This document shows, piece after piece, positions 62,008 to 64,000 of a stretch of 64,000 bases of DNA. Origin of the DNA: Caldisericia bacterium (GTDB taxonomy: Bacteria; Caldisericota; Caldisericia; JAAYUI01); the NCBI GenBank assembly GCA_017992475.1, contig JAGOOO010000005.1, positions 1-64,000 on the forward strand, given 5' to 3'. Numbering within the stretch: position 1 is the stretch's first letter; the number at the start of each line of letters is the position of its first letter. The notes beneath the pieces were generated by a model. It was not told the DNA's origin and searched no databases. It saw nothing but the letters and a program-made list of their open reading frames with translations. Both the position numbers and the translations under genes were made by a program.

Positions 62008-62028
62008 TGCCACAAAACCTTTGTGGCA
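62008..62028. promoter_or_regulatory. Palindromic operator before the symporter
   Basis: A perfect inverted repeat TGCCACAAA (62008-62016), ACC, TTTGTGGCA (62020-62028). It lies 16 bases downstream of the -10 box, over the start of the transcript, a good place for a repressor. It could instead fold as an RNA hairpin. Confidence 0.6.
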
Positions 62029-62043
62029 ACAAGTTTTGATAGA

Positions 62044-62072
62044 AGTATATCAAATAGTGCTTATTTTGACAA
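62044..62072 (-). promoter_or_regulatory. Promoter of the symporter gene
   Basis: On the minus strand, TTGTCA (62072-62067), 17 bases, TATACT (62049-62044), with TGA before the -10 (extended type). Confidence 0.75.
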
Positions 62073-62152
62073 TATGCGCTTATTTATTCCAATTTTTTAA
62101 GAAAGAGAGTTTATTAAAAATATAACAATATCAATAATTCATATGATAAATT

Positions 62153-62188
62153 AACAAAGGCCGGCCCCTTCAGGCCGGCCTTTGTTTT
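62153..62188. terminator. Strong intrinsic terminator
   Basis: AACAAAGGCCGGCC (62153-62166), loop CCTTCA, GGCCGGCCTTTGTT (62173-62186). On the minus strand it ends the gene at 62212-64000. Confidence 0.9.
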
Positions 62189-62211
62189 GACCATACAAAA
62201 CTCAGACTATC

Positions 62212-64000
62212 CTACCACTGCGCCTCTGGTACAATGCCCTTCTCAACATCAAGGCCAAACCCGAGAGACTTTGCCGGGTTGCCCGGCTGTGTCACTTCGC
62301 GCCAGACAGAATTATTTGCTGGAACTGGCCAGCCATCTGGAACATTCGGTTCGAGTGTTCTTGTGTAGGTGTCGTTGCCACCCTTGTCTATCATGAGCCC
62401 CAGCGTCCATTCCTCATACCTGTAGTTGTCCGGAACAGCGCCGGTTCTCATCAGGCAATAGCCGAGAGTCGATGAATTGACCAGATCGTATTTGTCATCA
62501 CCAGCCATGTCAACGTGGAGCCCAAGTGAATTCGTGATTGCGGCGCCGATCAAAACGCCACCTGATGTTTTCTGGCCGTTTTCTTCCTCATAACACAAAT
62601 AATTGTCGTTGCCTTCCTTGTCTATGAACCATGAGACCGAGAAATCATGCGCACCACCTTGGGAAATGGCCTTCCACACCTTGTAGGTGTCATTTCCGCT
62701 GTCATCAACTAATTCGGTCAGGCCCATGTGTGCAGTTCCGCTCTGGACAAAGAAGCTACCTTCATAATGATCATCACCCTCGAGGTCATTGAGGATACCA
62801 GTGCCAAACCAGTAGCCAGTTGCCTGGCCATAAACACCGCACTCGTACCAGTCATTACCAGTCACGTCAACTAGAACGCCTACTCCACCACCCCAGCCGT
62901 GGCCGTCAGACATATCGCCCCTTCTTCCCCATCCAGCACCCTGGACAAAGCTGTAGTTGCGGTTGTTGTCGTGGCCACCTGTTGCCGGATTGATGAGATT
63001 GTCTTTCGGGTTGGATTTGCCTGGCTCGCCAACATACTTGTCGTCACCATCTGTGTCAACAAGAACGCCGCACCCGCCAGAAAAACCGAATGCCTGGCCA
63101 ACCTGGAAGCAGTAGTAGGAGTCGTTTCCACCGATATTGACAAGGTTTCCGACACCAAAGCTGGCCGCGCCCTGGTTCATGTTCCTTCCGGAGAAAGAAT
63201 CATTGCCACTCTCGTCCCAGAGAAGGCCGATGCCAAAGAAACACCCGCCCTGGGAATTGTCATAGGATTTGTAGGTGTCATTGCCTTCGTGGTCAGTCAC
63301 AAAACCATAGCCAAGCATTCCAAAACCCTGTGAACACGGATCATCTTTGGTCGAGGTGTATTTGTCACTGCCCTTCCAGTCGATAATTGATGCGGCTGGC
63401 CTTCCAGGAAGAGTACCACCAGCAGGGCCAGTGTAGGTGTCGTTGCCATTGTAATCCACAATTGCAAAATACTTGTTGCCATCGTAGGTGTTGTCATCCT
63501 GGCCACCATTGAAAGCGAAAAGCCCGAATGGTGTTTCAAGCTCAAACTTGTATTTTGTGATGTTCATGATCGGGCCAAGAAGCTCCCTGCCCTGGTCATC
63601 TTTTTTGCCTTCGTCTCTTGGTTCGTTCAGGAACTGTTTCATCTTTATCGTGGACATCACAAGCGGCATTCCACCATAATAAAGGTCGTTGAAATCAAAA
63701 TCGTGCGCGATGTCGTCCTGGAGCTGTGTTGCGTCCTCTGGGAACGTTTTGTTCAGCATGTCCACGAGTTCCTTACTCCGGTAGTCCCTGTCGGAGAGGA
63801 ACTGGTACCTGCCAAGATTATAGAGGTCATTAAAGCGCTCTTTTGGGAGCTTGCGCAGGGCAAGCTTCTGGTACTTTGCGGCATACAGGTGAGAAAGCAT
63901 GTATTCCGCAACCAGTTTTTGGAGCTTTAACGGGACATCTTTTAGCTGTTCAACAGATTTTTTTATGACTGTATCAATGTCATCATACCCAATCGTAAAT
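62212..64000 (-). CDS. Repeat protein with calcium-loop-like GND motifs (5' end outside the window)
   Basis: The last 595 codons of a longer gene; the frame is open to the window edge, so the ATG at 63900 is not necessarily the start. After a helical part (to about 63650) come about twelve repeats of 25-40 residues of the form GGxGVLVDxxGNDxYxxG, with Asp/Gly-rich turns like those of calcium-binding beta-roll proteins and runs of Gly and aromatic residues. Probably an extracellular solenoid. No enzyme motif is seen. GC-richer than the flanking spacers. Confidence 0.7.
   Translation of the reverse strand, partial: FTIGYDDIDTVIKKSVEQLKDVPLKLQKLVAEYMLSHLYAAKYQKLALRKLPKERFNDLYNLGRYQFLSDRDYRSKELVDMLNKTFPEDATQLQDDIAHDFDFNDLYYGGMPLVMSTIKMKQFLNEPRDEGKKDDQGRELLGPIMNITKYKFELETPFGLFAFNGGQDDNTYDGNKYFAIVDYNGNDTYTGPAGGTLPGRPAASIIDWKGSDKYTSTKDDPCSQGFGMLGYGFVTDHEGNDTYKSYDNSQGGCFFGIGLLWDESGNDSFSGRNMNQGAASFGVGNLVNIGGNDSYYCFQVGQAFGFSGGCGVLVDTDGDDKYVGEPGKSNPKDNLINPATGGHDNNRNYSFVQGAGWGRRGDMSDGHGWGGGVGVLVDVTGNDWYECGVYGQATGYWFGTGILNDLEGDDHYEGSFFVQSGTAHMGLTELVDDSGNDTYKVWKAISQGGAHDFSVSWFIDKEGNDNYLCYEEENGQKTSGGVLIGAAITNSLGLHVDMAGDDKYDLVNSSTLGYCLMRTGAVPDNYRYEEWTLGLMIDKGGNDTYTRTLEPNVPDGWPVPANNSVWREVTQPGNPAKSLGFGLDVEKGIVPEAQW

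Overview
The window looks like an anaerobic, probably little-studied bacterium of moderate GC content with very AT-rich intergenic DNA. It shows no phage, insertion sequence, CRISPR array or tRNA gene that I can recognise. Clues to lifestyle are ferrous iron uptake (feoA/feoB), a four-gene sodium-pumping methylmalonyl-CoA-type decarboxylase, a NapH-like iron-sulphur membrane protein, secreted proteins with dockerin, copper-amine-oxidase-N, PKD and DUF11-like domains, and a class I IleRS of the type with an extended C-terminus. I cannot fix the phylum from this. Lineages rich in copper-amine-oxidase-N proteins (Caldisericota, Armatimonadota, deep Firmicutes-like groups) are only guesses. A recurrent trait is a -10 box exactly 6-7 bases before the start codon with no Shine-Dalgarno sequence, which implies many leaderless mRNAs. 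Other genes carry ordinary AGGAGG sites, and TTG starts are common.

Layout. 1-26 is the very 5' end of a 16S rRNA gene on the minus strand with two tandem promoters behind it. 469-5163 is a feoA / heavy-metal P-type ATPase / feoB operon. 5165-7945 holds a secreted propeller protein, a methyltransferase plus ECF S-component pair, and a leaderless FeoC-like Fe-S regulator. 7942-13917 (minus) is one operon: ileS, an ECF sigma factor, a small membrane protein likely to be its anti-sigma, a LiaI/LiaF-TM-like protein, PspC, and a bactofilin-like membrane protein, which reads as an envelope-stress module. 14055-19112 is ddl plus two envelope proteins, an ATC-hydrolase-like protein and an RNase J-like beta-CASP protein.

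19172-29660 is a secreted-protein island: three paralogous M6-type metalloproteases with C-terminal dockerins and a 1559-residue surface protein that appears to contain two seven-bladed propellers. 29757-35517 has an M42 aminopeptidase, an orphan 109-residue protein under a near-consensus promoter, a double GNAT protein, and a RIO-kinase operon. That operon is preceded by a 19-codon leader with five consecutive Asn codons, tandem terminators and two microprotein genes. rarA runs divergently from it. 35909-38472 is a beta-helix surface protein gene broken by two single-base frameshifts.

38616-46787 carries further exported proteins, a GNAT-like protein, a chagasin-like protease inhibitor, and DUF4342 plus LiaF-C genes. 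46806-51171 has a GH106-like hydrolase, small membrane proteins, a lipoprotein and a radical SAM gene that seems to start at a non-canonical ATA codon. 51486-55018 is the sodium-pump decarboxylase operon. 55138-64000 has the NapH-like protein, more exported envelope proteins, a Met/Cys/Gly-rich membrane protein, a sodium:solute symporter and the 3' part of a calcium-repeat-like protein that runs off the window.
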